From: Paenibacillus anaericanus
Lineage (GTDB): Bacteria > Bacillota > Bacilli > Paenibacillales > Paenibacillaceae
Reading direction: 5' to 3'
Length of the DNA stretch: 60,186 nt
NCBI RefSeq assembly: GCF_003994475.1
Contig: NZ_RZNY01000032.1
Span: 1-60,186 of the forward strand
Shown here: one piece after another, positions 15,948-25,507 of the stretch
How the letters are laid out: each line of letters opens with the position of its first letter
How positions within the stretch are numbered: the first letter of the stretch is position 1
Made by a program: the position numbers and the translations under genes
The notes under the pieces: model-generated
Told to the model about the DNA's origin: nothing
Databases searched by the model: none
Seen by the model: only the letters and a program-made list of their open reading frames with translations

Positions 15948-17948
15948 TCACCATAGGAATGATCCAAGTAGGGACTCCAATAGTTTGACGATTCCTAGAT
16001 TAGAGCGTGTGCGGAGCGTCTTATCGATGTCAGCGTTAAAGAAATTGTTAATATGCTTATTTTCCAATACCAGTGAATAGTCGGGATCAATCATAGCCCA
16101 AACTAGGGGTTCTTTATATTCCAGTTTCATCTGGATTTGGTTGTCTTCTCCGGTCCATACTTTGTGAGTCGTATGTCCATCCTTGAAGGTAAAGAGTAGC
16201 GGAACTTTGGGGGTTGTTGCCCCATTCCGGCTGATACTGACGGTTGATTCGTACAATGGACTCTTATCCTGACTGATAGGCTTCACGGTGATGCTATTGA
16301 TGGAGTAATCAGCCATTTCACCGTCATATACATATTGTTTGAAATAAGGCTTCCAGGAGCGTCCTGTGACCTGCTCTACAATTTTTTGAAAATCAGTCGA
16401 TGTGGGGTGCTTGAACCGATATTTGTGCGCATAGGTAGATAAAATCCGGTTCATGGTCTTGCTCCCGACCTGGTTCTCGATGTCGCGCAGAACTAGTTTG
16501 CCGCGGTAATAGACATTTTTGGCATAGTTATCACTTGAACCATACTTCCATGAGACCTGTGTTAGTGAGACAGGAGAGGAGATCATAGCGGCCTGAATAG
16601 GCAGGTTCGCAGTGATGCCGAATTCTTGTTCCATTAACTTGTCTTCTATATAAGAGGTGAAACCTTCATCTAACCAGGCCTCCTCGAATTCGTTGCTCGC
16701 TACCATACCGTAGAAATATTGATGTCCAATTTCATGGATGACAGTTCGCTCAAGTTCTTCGTAACCGGGAGAGTCACTGCTCGCTCCAAAAGAGGTTATA
16801 AGTGTTGGATACTCCATTCCACCAGCTCCATTGCCTTCGGCGGGCGGGACAACAATAGATAGGGTAGAATAAGGATATTGCCCATACCATTTACTGAAAT
16901 TAGATAATGCCACTTTGGCTGCATAGAAGTAGCGTTCTTTTAAATCCTTGTGAGCTGGATCTAGATATAGTTTGATCCGGACACCCGGGACATCGGGAGA
17001 AGAAAAGGGTTCCTCTGCATAGACGAAGTTAGGTGAAGCCGACCATGCAAAGTCATGTACATCATCTGCATAATATTGCACCGTCTTACGGTCCCCATCT
17101 ATTACTGCAGCTTTGGTCGGAAATCCGGTGGCGGCTACAGTGTAGTTATTGGGTACATTAATCTTCACGTTATAAATGCCGAAGTCAGAATAAAATTCAG
17201 AATTTCCATGATATTGATGAAGATTCCAACCTTCTGTAGCTACACCACGCGTGCCTGCGGGTTCATAGACACTCAATTTCGGAAACCACTGCCCTGCCAT
17301 CACAAAATCTCCGGCGGACCCCATCCGGGCAAATATTTTTGGGAGCTTGACGGTAAAATTGACCTTTAGCGTTATACTCTCTCCGCCCCGCACGGAGACG
17401 GGAAGCCGTACTTTGGCCAAGGTTTTGTCTTTTACATTCCCATCATCAGGTTGAACATACTGTACCCGGTGGAGTAAGGAGATACTGTCACTGGTTCGGA
17501 TCTCGGTTAACTCCATGGAGCCCCAACCATCCTTTGGCATAGCGTCACCCCGTAGTTTGCCGCCTGATTCCTTCATAAATGTGGTTTCGGCTGAGGCGAA
17601 CGCATTGGGGTATAGATGGAAATACAATTCGTTTACGGTTTTCTTACCGGGGTGGGTCCAGGTTAGTGTTTCCGATCCGGTGAGCGTTCCTTCCTTCTCA
17701 TTCAGCGCCACATTGATGTGGTACTCCGAAACTCGCTGACTCAGCACTTCCGCTGTGGGCTGCTGAATACTTTCAATTGGTGTGGTAGAGGGTGCTTCTG
17801 TCAGACTTTGTACAGTCTGAGGCTTGCCCATTTCTGAAGCGAGTGAAGGCAGATTGTCCTGATCTGAGCGAAGGTTGAACAGCAGGGCTCCGCCGATGAG
17901 GCATAAGCTAAGAATAGAAATGCCAATGATAATAGTTCGTCTGGTCAT
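15948..17948 (-). CDS. M1-family zinc metallopeptidase, membrane-anchored
   Basis: Probable extracytoplasmic aminopeptidase-like enzyme of ~666 residues. The N-terminus is a signal anchor (MTRRTIIIGISILSLCLIGG). The zinc site HEXXH is visible as IHEIGHQYFYG, with the third ligand Glu in EAWLDEGFTSYIED, about 20 residues later. The substrate-binding GXMEN motif appears as GAGGMEYPTL, i.e. with Tyr replacing the usual Asn, so exopeptidase specificity may differ. Start taken at ATG 17948, ten bases after AGGAGG; the frame remains open 51 bases upstream (17999). Followed by the polytopic membrane protein gene. Confidence 0.88.
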   Translation of the reverse strand: MTRRTIIIGISILSLCLIGGALLFNLRSDQDNLPSLASEMGKPQTVQSLTEAPSTTPIESIQQPTAEVLSQRVSEYHINVALNEKEGTLTGSETLTWTHPGKKTVNELYFHLYPNAFASAETTFMKESGGKLRGDAMPKDGWGSMELTEIRTSDSISLLHRVQYVQPDDGNVKDKTLAKVRLPVSVRGGESITLKVNFTVKLPKIFARMGSAGDFVMAGQWFPKLSVYEPAGTRGVATEGWNLHQYHGNSEFYSDFGIYNVKINVPNNYTVAATGFPTKAAVIDGDRKTVQYYADDVHDFAWSASPNFVYAEEPFSSPDVPGVRIKLYLDPAHKDLKERYFYAAKVALSNFSKWYGQYPYSTLSIVVPPAEGNGAGGMEYPTLITSFGASSDSPGYEELERTVIHEIGHQYFYGMVASNEFEEAWLDEGFTSYIEDKLMEQEFGITANLPIQAAMISSPVSLTQVSWKYGSSDNYAKNVYYRGKLVLRDIENQVGSKTMNRILSTYAHKYRFKHPTSTDFQKIVEQVTGRSWKPYFKQYVYDGEMADYSINSITVKPISQDKSPLYESTVSISRNGATTPKVPLLFTFKDGHTTHKVWTGEDNQIQMKLEYKEPLVWAMIDPDYSLVLENKHINNFFNADIDKTLRTRSNLGIVKLLESLLGSFLW

Positions 17949-18126
17949 GCAATGGATACCTCCTGTTGACAAGCATCTACAGCATGTATATGTTTGCATT
18001 TGGGAGATTATTAGCTAAAATAAAATTAATCTGTTTGGGGCGAAGGTACCCATACCAGGGAAACATATTGGCGGAAGCTTTTTTGTATTATAAATATAGG
18101 TTGTATCAGGAAAGTTGGAGGGGACT

Positions 18127-18639
18127 ATGGATAACACGCAGAAACCAGGCAAGAAGATTTTTGCCTTAAATATTATTAGTAATGAAGAGAAAAGTAAGCA
18201 TAAAGGCTTCGGTGCGGGTTCAATTGATTTGAACAGCATGTCACCTGTTATTATTGATGGGGATGAGGCTTATATTGATATCGGTGCCATGCACGCCAAG
18301 AGCAAAGTTGAGAAGGGCATTAAATTCTCGGTAAATCGCGAGGATGTTCCGAATGGACGGCAGGTATGGATCGTGTGGGTAGCGGTAGATCGCGGGGCTG
18401 AAGGACAATTTTACGGCGGGATGACGGCTTGTGAGATGTCGATTGATACAGAAGCGCGGCGTGGGTGGAAGATTCTTGCCGAGCATGTTAACAAGATGGA
18501 TTATGCTCTCAAGAGACGGATTATTCTAGATGGTTTGGGTGCTGAGCAGAAGTTGGCACTCAAGAACTTACTGATTGAGACCAATAACGAGTGGTGGGAC
18601 CGTTCCCCAGAGGAATTGAAGACTGCACTGGAAGGCTAA
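18127..18639 (+). CDS. ywhD: YwhD family protein
   Basis: A ~170-residue soluble protein matching YwhD of B. subtilis along its length: GFGAGSIDLNSMSPVIIDGDEAYIDIGAMHAKS, then NREDVPNGRQVWIVWV and a C-terminal NNEWWDRSPEELKTAL. Function is unknown. Start at ATG 18127 after the SD TTGGAGGGG; a TTG overlapping that SD (18115) is discounted. In B. subtilis ywhD is followed by pbpG, speE and speB, and the same genes occur downstream here, with the metal ATPase operon and a glycosylase gene in between. Confidence 0.9.
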   Translation: MDNTQKPGKKIFALNIISNEEKSKHKGFGAGSIDLNSMSPVIIDGDEAYIDIGAMHAKSKVEKGIKFSVNREDVPNGRQVWIVWVAVDRGAEGQFYGGMTACEMSIDTEARRGWKILAEHVNKMDYALKRRIILDGLGAEQKLALKNLLIETNNEWWDRSPEELKTALEG

Positions 18640-18654
18640 AAGCTGCGATAGAGT

Positions 18655-18697
18655 AAATGGCGTTCAAATTGATAACCAATTTGAACGCCATTTTTTT
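18655..18697 (+). terminator. Terminator of ywhD
   Basis: Perfect 17-bp stem (18655-18671 with 18677-18693), loop ATAAC, then a run of seven T. Confidence 0.92.
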
Positions 18698-18739
18698 AAT
18701 AATGAAACTAAAATCTAATTCATAAAGTACTATAATTTA

Positions 18740-20980
18740 TCAATTCACTTGTTTATCTTTCCCAAGAAGGACGGTTAGTCCAAGCAATGTAACAACAATT
18801 GTAGCGCCCATATCGGACATAACCGCAATCCAAAGGGTGAGCCAACCTGGAATTGTGAGTAGTATTGCAATTAGTTTAAGGGTTAAAGCGATGCCGATAT
18901 TCCAACGGATGATCCGACTTACTTGTCTTGCGGTACGGATGGCGCTTGGTAGTTTGCCAAGGTGATCCTGCATTAGAACGATATCAGCAGTCTCTACGGC
19001 GCTATCCGTACCTTTACCCATCGCGATCCCCAGGGAGGAAGCGGCAAGTGCTGGAGCATCATTAATGCCATCGCCAACCATAGCGACCTTCCAGTTGCGA
19101 GACAACTCCTTGATTTTATTAACCTTCTGCTCAGGAAGGAGGCCTGCATGCCAGTCAGTTACGCCAGTCTTGGCGGCAATAGCTTGAGCTGAACCTGAAT
19201 GGTCACCCGTTAGCATGACAGTATGCTCGATTCCGGCACGGTGAAGCTGATTGATGACCTCTTGACTCTCAGGACGGATCTCATCGGCAAGACCGAAGAG
19301 ACCAAGCACGTGGCGGTCATCGCTTGCAAGGACGACGGTAAGACCCTCGTCTTTTAGACGCTGCAGATCGCCCTTCACTTGTGCTTTCTCCACATTAGAA
19401 AGAGAAGCTTGTTCTAGGACCTCCTCACTTCCGACCAAATAGCGAGTACCTTCAATATTCCCTTGTATGCCTACACCGGGTAGTGTTACCAAGTCAGAAG
19501 GTTGTGGGAAGGATGACTTGGGTGTTCCTTTTGCAGTAATATGCCGAACGATAGCACTAGCGAGTGGATGTAAAGAGCCGTTCTCTATCGCTCCAGCCAC
19601 TTTGTGGAGTTTTTCGTTATCGTATACGATCTCCCGTATAACAGCTGGAGTACCTTTGGTGAGTGTGCCGGTCTTGTCAAAAGCGATGGCATTGATCTTG
19701 CCAAGTTGCTCTAGATGAACCCCGCCTTTGACGAGGACACCATTTCGTGCGCAACGTGTCATACCGCTAACCAAGGCAATAGGTGAAGAGAGAACTAGGG
19801 CGCATGGGCAACCAACGATCAGAATGGCCAGGCCCTCGTATACCCATTTCATCCAAGGCTGTCCGAACAGGAGTGGCGGAACTAGCACGACGAGCGCTGC
19901 AATGATCATGATAGCTGGTGTGTAGTATCTGGAAAATTTATCGATAAAAAGTTCAGTTGGCGTCTTTGTATCTTGGGCTTCTTGAACAAGATGCATGATT
20001 TTAGCTAGCGATGAGTCCTCATATGCTTTATCAATCGTGACTTTCAATAAACCTTCGGCGTTGACACTACCGCCAAATACGGGCGATCCAGGCTTCTTAG
20101 GGACAGGGATTGATTCGCCTGTAATCGCTGCTTCATTTACAGCGCTATGGCCTTCAAGGACAGTGCCGTCTGAGGGAATCTTCTCTCCAGCGCGGATGAG
20201 AACGATATCTGAGACTTGAAGTTGACTGATCGGAACCGTTACTTCCTTGCCTTCACGGATCAGGGTTGCTTGTTTCGGAGCCGCGTCTAGGAGTGCTTCC
20301 ATTGACTTACGGGCACGACTCATACCGTATCCTTCTAACAATTCGTTCAGACCGAAAAGGAGGGCAACTAGCGTAGCTTCCTTCCATTCACCTATTAGAA
20401 CAGCTCCAACCATGGCAACCGTCATGAGTGTGTCCATGGTGAACTTCAATCGGAACAGATTACGTAGTCCTCTTAAGAAAGTAGAGTAACCACTTAGGAC
20501 CATTGAAGTCAGATACATAACAATAAGAGCATTTTCGGGAAGTATAGATCCGAGTACAAGTGAGGCTGCAAAAATGACGGCGGATAAACTGAGCATCCAT
20601 TTAACAAGGCTTTCACCTTCACCGTGACTATGTCCATGATCTTGTCCTTTTGCATGGTCGTGAGAATGTTCATGGCCATCATCATGACTGTGGTTGTGAC
20701 CACCATGAGCGTGCCCTTTCTCTTGCTCTCTTCCATTCTTGACCAGGGAGGCGCCGTCGCCTTTCAGTATGCTTTCAACACGGGAGAGATCTGCCTTAGG
20801 AGAGATTAGGAGACGTCCGCTGTTATACATGAGTGCCGCATCATGCCCATGCTCCATTTTTTGAAGCTCATCTTGAAGCTCGCGCGCGCAGTTGGCGCAG
20901 GATAAGCCTTGAACACGGTATTCTACTCGGGCTGCGGATCCATCTCCGCTAGATTGTGGGTTAGATTTGGAGTTATTCAT
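18740..20980 (-). CDS. cadA: P1B-type heavy-metal (Cd/Zn/Co) exporting ATPase
   Basis: Exports divalent soft metals. 746 residues: an N-terminal HMA domain with the metal-binding CANC near residue 29, a His-rich linker (~90-125, many GHxH repeats), paired membrane helices, actuator TGES, the membrane CPC ion site (IVGCPCALVLSSPIALVSG), phosphorylation site DKTGTLT, HP motif region (NGSLHPLASAIV) and hinge GDGINDAPALAAS. CPC plus HP with a His-rich stretch fits the CadA/ZntA subgroup rather than copper pumps. Start overlaps the stop of the ArsR-type gene upstream (ATGA), so the two are translationally coupled. Confidence 0.93.
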   Translation of the reverse strand: MNNSKSNPQSSGDGSAARVEYRVQGLSCANCARELQDELQKMEHGHDAALMYNSGRLLISPKADLSRVESILKGDGASLVKNGREQEKGHAHGGHNHSHDDGHEHSHDHAKGQDHGHSHGEGESLVKWMLSLSAVIFAASLVLGSILPENALIVMYLTSMVLSGYSTFLRGLRNLFRLKFTMDTLMTVAMVGAVLIGEWKEATLVALLFGLNELLEGYGMSRARKSMEALLDAAPKQATLIREGKEVTVPISQLQVSDIVLIRAGEKIPSDGTVLEGHSAVNEAAITGESIPVPKKPGSPVFGGSVNAEGLLKVTIDKAYEDSSLAKIMHLVQEAQDTKTPTELFIDKFSRYYTPAIMIIAALVVLVPPLLFGQPWMKWVYEGLAILIVGCPCALVLSSPIALVSGMTRCARNGVLVKGGVHLEQLGKINAIAFDKTGTLTKGTPAVIREIVYDNEKLHKVAGAIENGSLHPLASAIVRHITAKGTPKSSFPQPSDLVTLPGVGIQGNIEGTRYLVGSEEVLEQASLSNVEKAQVKGDLQRLKDEGLTVVLASDDRHVLGLFGLADEIRPESQEVINQLHRAGIEHTVMLTGDHSGSAQAIAAKTGVTDWHAGLLPEQKVNKIKELSRNWKVAMVGDGINDAPALAASSLGIAMGKGTDSAVETADIVLMQDHLGKLPSAIRTARQVSRIIRWNIGIALTLKLIAILLTIPGWLTLWIAVMSDMGATIVVTLLGLTVLLGKDKQVN

Positions 20981-21357
20981 AGCGATCTCTTCTCCTTTTG
21001 GTGTTCCAGTGTCATGGTAACCAGTGCCTCCATATGATGGTCGTTTAGCGAGTAGAGGACATTTTTACCTACTTTACGAGACTTTGTAATATCCATATTT
21101 TTGAGTTGACGCAGATGGTGAGATGCCGTGGCCACTGAGCTATCAAGAACGGCAGCAATATCACATACACATAATTCTTTACCTTGTAGAAGCAAATAAG
21201 CAATTTTCACCCGATTGGGATCAGACAGTGCCTTGAACATTTGGGCCATGCCGATAATCTCATCGTCAATCAGACTTTTTCGTAACTCATCTGTTCTGGT
21301 AGTATCTCCGCATTGATGTTCACAAGTATCATTTTGGACTACAGGTTGTTTAGTCAT
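20977..21357 (-). CDS. ArsR/SmtB-family metal sensor (CadC-like repressor)
   Basis: Winged-helix repressor of 126 residues that probably represses the operon with cadA until Cd/Zn/Pb binds. Visible features: a Cys/His-bearing N-terminal arm (DTCEHQCGD), the alpha3 metal site ELCVCDIAAVL, and the recognition helix SSVATASHHLRQLKNM. N-terminal Cys plus CVC is the arrangement of CadC. The upstream region holds three palindromic operators overlapping a good promoter. SD AAGGAGG; the last four bases overlap the ATPase start. Confidence 0.92.
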   Translation of the reverse strand: MTKQPVVQNDTCEHQCGDTTRTDELRKSLIDDEIIGMAQMFKALSDPNRVKIAYLLLQGKELCVCDIAAVLDSSVATASHHLRQLKNMDITKSRKVGKNVLYSLNDHHMEALVTMTLEHQKEKRSL

Positions 21358-21373
21358 CTATTGGAACCTCCTT

Positions 21374-21494
21374 ATTCAAACGTTCATTTGATTGTTTGAA
21401 TGTATTATACTCCCAATTCATTTTATATTCAAGCCTACGTTTGAATGTTCTTGTGTTAGCCTATGCACAACGAAATTCGAACGATCGTCTGAAT
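21374..21494 (-). promoter_or_regulatory. Promoter and three ArsR-type operators of the metal operon
   Basis: On the minus strand, -35 TTGAAT (complement of 21427-21432) and -10 TATAAT (complement of 21404-21409) are 17 bases apart. Three 20-bp sites follow the pattern ATTCAA-N8-TTGAAT: 21374-21393 (overlapping the transcript start, extended by GTTTGAAT to 21401), 21427-21446 (covering the -35) and 21475-21494 (upstream, two mismatches). The layout fits repression by the adjacent ArsR-type protein. Confidence 0.8.
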
Positions 21495-21561
21495 GTTTCT
21501 GTAAACTCCTATACCCAGATTGAGTCTATTTGTAGTCTCAACACCTACAAGAATTCACATC

Positions 21562-21600
21562 AAAAAACCTCCAAACTACCAATTACAGTAGGAATGGAGG
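21562..21600 (-). terminator. Terminator of the 3-methyladenine glycosylase gene
   Basis: On the minus strand CCTCCA and TGGAGG form the base of a hairpin extended by further pairs, followed by six T. Confidence 0.7.
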
Positions 21601-21614
21601 CTCTATGTAGTTAC

Positions 21615-22295
21615 TTAACTCGGCTCGGAAGCATTCCACTTCTTCGCATTCTTGTCGAGTACCGAAACATATGGGTGATCAAGGTAGTAGAATCGCCAGG
21701 GTTTGGCGGCATATTCCGCTGCATAGTCTATATTGATGCGAGGTGCTTGTACAATAAGTGGACTGTCCACTTGATGCTGCCCCGCTTCGAGCCAGATTGG
21801 ACTATCTGATTCATAAAGATTACTCCCATTGAACGATTTGTCGATTCGTAGCGCTCGGCATAGTTTGCCAGGACCTCCCGAGAGGTCGGCAGGCTTGCGA
21901 ATGATGATGTCGCGATTGTTGCGCATAAGAACTTCATCTGCAGGAGTCAGTGGCTCTACCGCGCGAATGAGCACGGCCTGAGGATCATCCATGGGACCTG
22001 TCACCACATTGAGGCAGTTATACATACCATAAATCAAATAGATGTATGCGACACCGCCTTCATGGAACATGATCTCTGTTCTTGTAGTACGTCGCCCCCC
22101 GTAGGCGTGACTTCCCTTATCCGCTACACCACCGTAGCTCTCTGTTTCGATGATGCGGCAGCGGATATCCCCATCCTCTGTACGACGGACAAGCGTCTGG
22201 CCGAGTAGAAGAGGAGCAACCTCTAGAGCTGATCTTCTATAAAAAGAGCAAGGAAGAAGATCTCCTTTGTGGAAATTTGCATGGGTAGACTTCAT
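21615..22295 (-). CDS. DNA-3-methyladenine glycosylase (AAG/Mpg family)
   Basis: Base-excision repair enzyme removing alkylated purines. The 226 residues show the AAG fold signatures: LLGQTLVRR near the N-terminus, the catalytic Glu in CRIIETESYGG, the substrate-pocket segment GVAYIYLIYGMYNCLNVVT and AVLIRAVEPL, then LSGGPGKLCRAL. Length is normal for Mpg. The ATG is preceded by a weak SD (AGGAGAAC). It sits between the class A PBP gene and the metal operon on the same strand, but its own terminator separates it from the latter. Confidence 0.93.
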   Translation of the reverse strand: MKSTHANFHKGDLLPCSFYRRSALEVAPLLLGQTLVRRTEDGDIRCRIIETESYGGVADKGSHAYGGRRTTRTEIMFHEGGVAYIYLIYGMYNCLNVVTGPMDDPQAVLIRAVEPLTPADEVLMRNNRDIIIRKPADLSGGPGKLCRALRIDKSFNGSNLYESDSPIWLEAGQHQVDSPLIVQAPRINIDYAAEYAAKPWRFYYLDHPYVSVLDKNAKKWNASEPS

Positions 22296-22387
22296 CCTTA
22301 GGTTCTCCTTAACAGTGGATTGAATGCGATACCTACATGATATCTACCCGAGCATGGTTAGTCCACAGTCCATGACCTACGCATTTT

Positions 22388-24451
22388 TTACTCCATCCAC
22401 CAGCGTTTCAGATCACTCCACCAGGAGTGGCTCTCCGGCTTATCGTTCACGGGTAGAGGTTGTACCGATTCGCCTTCTCCCTTCCCGTGTTCGGTGCAGA
22501 CTTCTGTTGGCTCCGTGCCCTGGATGAACACTTCGAGCTGCTTGTCTGGACAGTCAGCAGTAGCCAGCATACCGGTGTTGGGGTCGATATATAGACTCAC
22601 CACTCCGTCCGGGATCGGAAAAATCTTGGGTGGAACTTTCTCCAGCGCCTTCTCCGTAAACTTTGCAAAGATCGGTGCTGCTTTGCGTGACTCTGTAGTG
22701 CCAAGAATCTTCCCTTTGTCATAACCAACCCATACTGCGGTGGACAATTCCGGTGTGTATCCTACGAGCCAAGCGTCCGTACTAGTTGTGCCGGTCTTGC
22801 CCGCGACGGGCCGCAGGATATTGGCAGATACTCTGTTCCCAGTTCCACCCGTTTCAAACACGCTCTCCAGTAGATGCGTGAGTACGTAAGCAGCGGCGGG
22901 TTCAACTACCTTCTCTTCGTGAGGAGAGGGTGCCTCGTAGAGGGTATGCCCTTGATCATCCGTTATTTTCAGAACAGCAACAGGTTTTATTCTCTTTCCT
23001 TGATTACTAATGACTGCAAAAGCAGAGGCCATCTCGAAAGGACTGACTGGGGAAGTACCCAACGCTAGGGAAGGAACAGGCGTCATGGCACTTGTTATCC
23101 CCATTTTGCGCCCTAATTCGATCACTTGCTCAGCGCCGACCGTCAAGATGGTGTTGACTGCATAAATGTTGTCCGAGGCGGCGATAGCTCGGCGCATATC
23201 GATGTCTCCTAAATACTTATCCCCGAAGTTTTTGGGGCTATATGTTTTTCGGTTGTCATCATAATGGAACAAAGTGGGTTGGCTGCTAAACTTGCTGACA
23301 CTGGTCATCTTCCCTGAAGACAATGCGCTCAAATACATGATCGGCTTAAAGCTTGATCCAGGTTGACGCGTGGTAGCAAAGACATGATTATATTGGCTTT
23401 GAGCGTAATTCACGCCACCAACAAGTGCTTTGATATGGCCATTACGCGGATCAATGGATACCAAGGCCGCCTCAAGGTCAGGTGAGCCTCCTAGTTCAGA
23501 GGCAATGGCCGCTTCCGCTGCTTCCTCCGCATCCATGTCGAGTGTGGTGTATATATTTAACCCTCCATGCTCAAGCAAATCTTCGTCAAACCCCAACTCA
23601 TGAACCACAACATTACGGACATAGTCGCGAAAATAGGGAGCCTGATCCGCCGTAATCCGTTGTTTCTGTGATTTAAAGTTTAGCATCTCACTATAGGCTT
23701 CATCCGCTTGCCCTTGAGTAATTCCTCCTGTGGTGACCAGGGCAGATAGAACGGTCTTTTGTCGATCTTTCGCATTCTTCATATGATTATAGGGAGAGTA
23801 GTACGTCGGTCCTTTGGGTACACCAGCGAGGATGGAGCTTTCCGCTAGGTTTAGGTCCTTAGCAGACTTGCCAAAGTACATTTGGGATGCAGCCTCGATC
23901 CCATAGGCTCCTCCCCCGTAATAAATTTCATTCAAATACATTTGGAGAATTTCGTCTTTACTATATTTCATTTCAAGCTGCGCCGTATACATAGCTTCTT
24001 TGATTTTACGTGACCATGTGCGTTCATGAGATAGGTATAGATTTCGAGCTAACTGTTGGGTTAATGTGCTGGCTCCCTGCACTTTATCCATTTTCTGCAG
24101 ATTTACGAATAGGGCCCGGGCCATACCCTTGATATCAAAACCAACATGATCATAAAATTGACGATCCTCCACGGCAAGCGTGGCCTGAATGAGCAAAGGG
24201 GAGACCTCATCTAATGCTACGCTGACTCGATTACGCTCTCCACTTGAGAATACAGCGATACTCTTGCCATTTTGGTCTAGTAATTGTGAGTTGCGGTCGG
24301 AATCGGCTAGCGGTAGATCAGACTGATACAGATATAACAGTAAAATGCCCATGGCAAATAAGGCTAGCAATCCAGTGGACAGTATTAATTTGAAGAAAAG
24401 CCATTTACGGCGGGGCGGCTTCTTGCCACCACTGCGGATCAGTCTCTGCAT
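22388..24451 (-). CDS. pbpG: Class A penicillin-binding protein (PBP1A family), probable PbpG orthologue
   Basis: Bifunctional peptidoglycan synthase of 687 residues. A cationic cytoplasmic tail and one membrane helix (~20-42) are followed by the GT51 glycosyltransferase (EDRQFYDHVGFD, GASTLTQQLARNLYLS, KIKEAMYTAQLE) and a transpeptidase with the Ser nucleophile in QPGSSFKP, SDN near the middle (AASDNIYAV) and KTGTT. Ends with a short Cys-containing tail and a Trp-rich terminus. In B. subtilis pbpG, a forespore-expressed class A PBP, lies between ywhD and speE, matching this position. Orthology rests on gene order. SD GGAGG. Confidence 0.9.
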   Translation of the reverse strand: MQRLIRSGGKKPPRRKWLFFKLILSTGLLALFAMGILLLYLYQSDLPLADSDRNSQLLDQNGKSIAVFSSGERNRVSVALDEVSPLLIQATLAVEDRQFYDHVGFDIKGMARALFVNLQKMDKVQGASTLTQQLARNLYLSHERTWSRKIKEAMYTAQLEMKYSKDEILQMYLNEIYYGGGAYGIEAASQMYFGKSAKDLNLAESSILAGVPKGPTYYSPYNHMKNAKDRQKTVLSALVTTGGITQGQADEAYSEMLNFKSQKQRITADQAPYFRDYVRNVVVHELGFDEDLLEHGGLNIYTTLDMDAEEAAEAAIASELGGSPDLEAALVSIDPRNGHIKALVGGVNYAQSQYNHVFATTRQPGSSFKPIMYLSALSSGKMTSVSKFSSQPTLFHYDDNRKTYSPKNFGDKYLGDIDMRRAIAASDNIYAVNTILTVGAEQVIELGRKMGITSAMTPVPSLALGTSPVSPFEMASAFAVISNQGKRIKPVAVLKITDDQGHTLYEAPSPHEEKVVEPAAAYVLTHLLESVFETGGTGNRVSANILRPVAGKTGTTSTDAWLVGYTPELSTAVWVGYDKGKILGTTESRKAAPIFAKFTEKALEKVPPKIFPIPDGVVSLYIDPNTGMLATADCPDKQLEVFIQGTEPTEVCTEHGKGEGESVQPLPVNDKPESHSWWSDLKRWWME

Positions 24452-24533
24452 GAGTCTTACCTCCTTTCCACTCCCGTACCTGTTGTCATCTACGGCGGTG
24501 TTATTTTAAGTATGGGAAAGTTTGAGGTAGATA

Positions 24534-24562
24534 TTCACATTTTGGTCATGATTTAATATAAT
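24534..24562 (+). promoter_or_regulatory. Probable promoter of speE-speB
   Basis: TTCACA (24534-24539) and TATAAT (24557-24562) with a 17-base spacer, about 100 bases upstream of speE. Confidence 0.5.
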
Positions 24563-24665
24563 ACAACTTGTTTGGTACAATATAGGAAGTGAAACTTTGC
24601 GAGAAGTGAATCTGGAGAGCCATATGACAACTAAACACTATTCTGGCGGAAAGAAGGTATGTACG

Positions 24666-25493
24666 ATGGAATTGTGGTTTACGGAGAAACAGACGCCCGT
24701 CTTTGGCATTACCGCAAAAATTCGGGAAACGTTAGTTACAGAGAAGACGGACTTTCAAGATTTGGCGATAATCGATACCGAAGAATTTGGGCGTATGCTA
24801 GTGCTGGACGGTATGGTAATGACAACGGTTAAGGATGAATTTGTGTACCATGAGATGGTAGCACATCCGGCGTTATTTACTCATCCGAACCCGAAGCATG
24901 TTCTCGTTGTAGGTGGCGGTGATGGTGGAGTAATCCGCGAAATAATCAAGCACCAAGGAGTAGAAAAGGCTGTGCTGGTTGACATTGATGGCAAAGTTAT
25001 CGAATATTCGAAGAAATACTTACCGGAAATCGCTTGTGAACTCGACAACCCACGGGTTGAAGTGCAAGTGAATGATGGATATATGCATATTATCGAAAAT
25101 AAAGATAAATACGACGTGATCATGGTCGATTCCACTGAACCAGTTGGACCAGCAGCACCATTGTTTGAGCGTGGATTCTACCAAGGTATTTATGAAGCGC
25201 TTAAAGACGATGGGATTTTTGTTGCTCAGACGGACAACCCTTGGTTTAAGGCGGACTTGATTCAACAGGTGAATCGTGATGTGAAGGAAATCTTCCCGAT
25301 CGTTCGTGTGTATGGAGCGAACATTCCTACTTACCCAAGCGGTTTGTGGACGTTCACTATGGGAAGCAAGAAATATGATCCGCTTGAAGTAGATGAGAAG
25401 CAAATTCCCGAGATCGATACGAAGTATTACACACCTAAATTGCATAAGGCAGCGTTCGTATTGCCTAAGTTCGTCGAGGATCTCGTAAAATAG
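24666..25493 (+). CDS. speE: Spermidine synthase
   Basis: Transfers the aminopropyl group from decarboxylated S-adenosylmethionine to putrescine. The 275-residue protein has the N-terminal beta domain (MELWFTEKQTPVFGIT), the SAM-binding core VLVVGGGDGGVIREI, VDIDGKVIEYSKKYLP, the active-site Asp region VIMVDSTEPVGPA, and QTDNPWF. Start taken at ATG 24666, where homologues begin and an AAGAAGG SD is present; the upstream in-frame extension to 24597 is unlike the family. Followed 14 bases later by speB in the same operon, as in B. subtilis. Confidence 0.95.
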   Translation: MELWFTEKQTPVFGITAKIRETLVTEKTDFQDLAIIDTEEFGRMLVLDGMVMTTVKDEFVYHEMVAHPALFTHPNPKHVLVVGGGDGGVIREIIKHQGVEKAVLVDIDGKVIEYSKKYLPEIACELDNPRVEVQVNDGYMHIIENKDKYDVIMVDSTEPVGPAAPLFERGFYQGIYEALKDDGIFVAQTDNPWFKADLIQQVNRDVKEIFPIVRVYGANIPTYPSGLWTFTMGSKKYDPLEVDEKQIPEIDTKYYTPKLHKAAFVLPKFVEDLVK

Positions 25494-25507
25494 GGGGAAA
25501 TAGGAGA

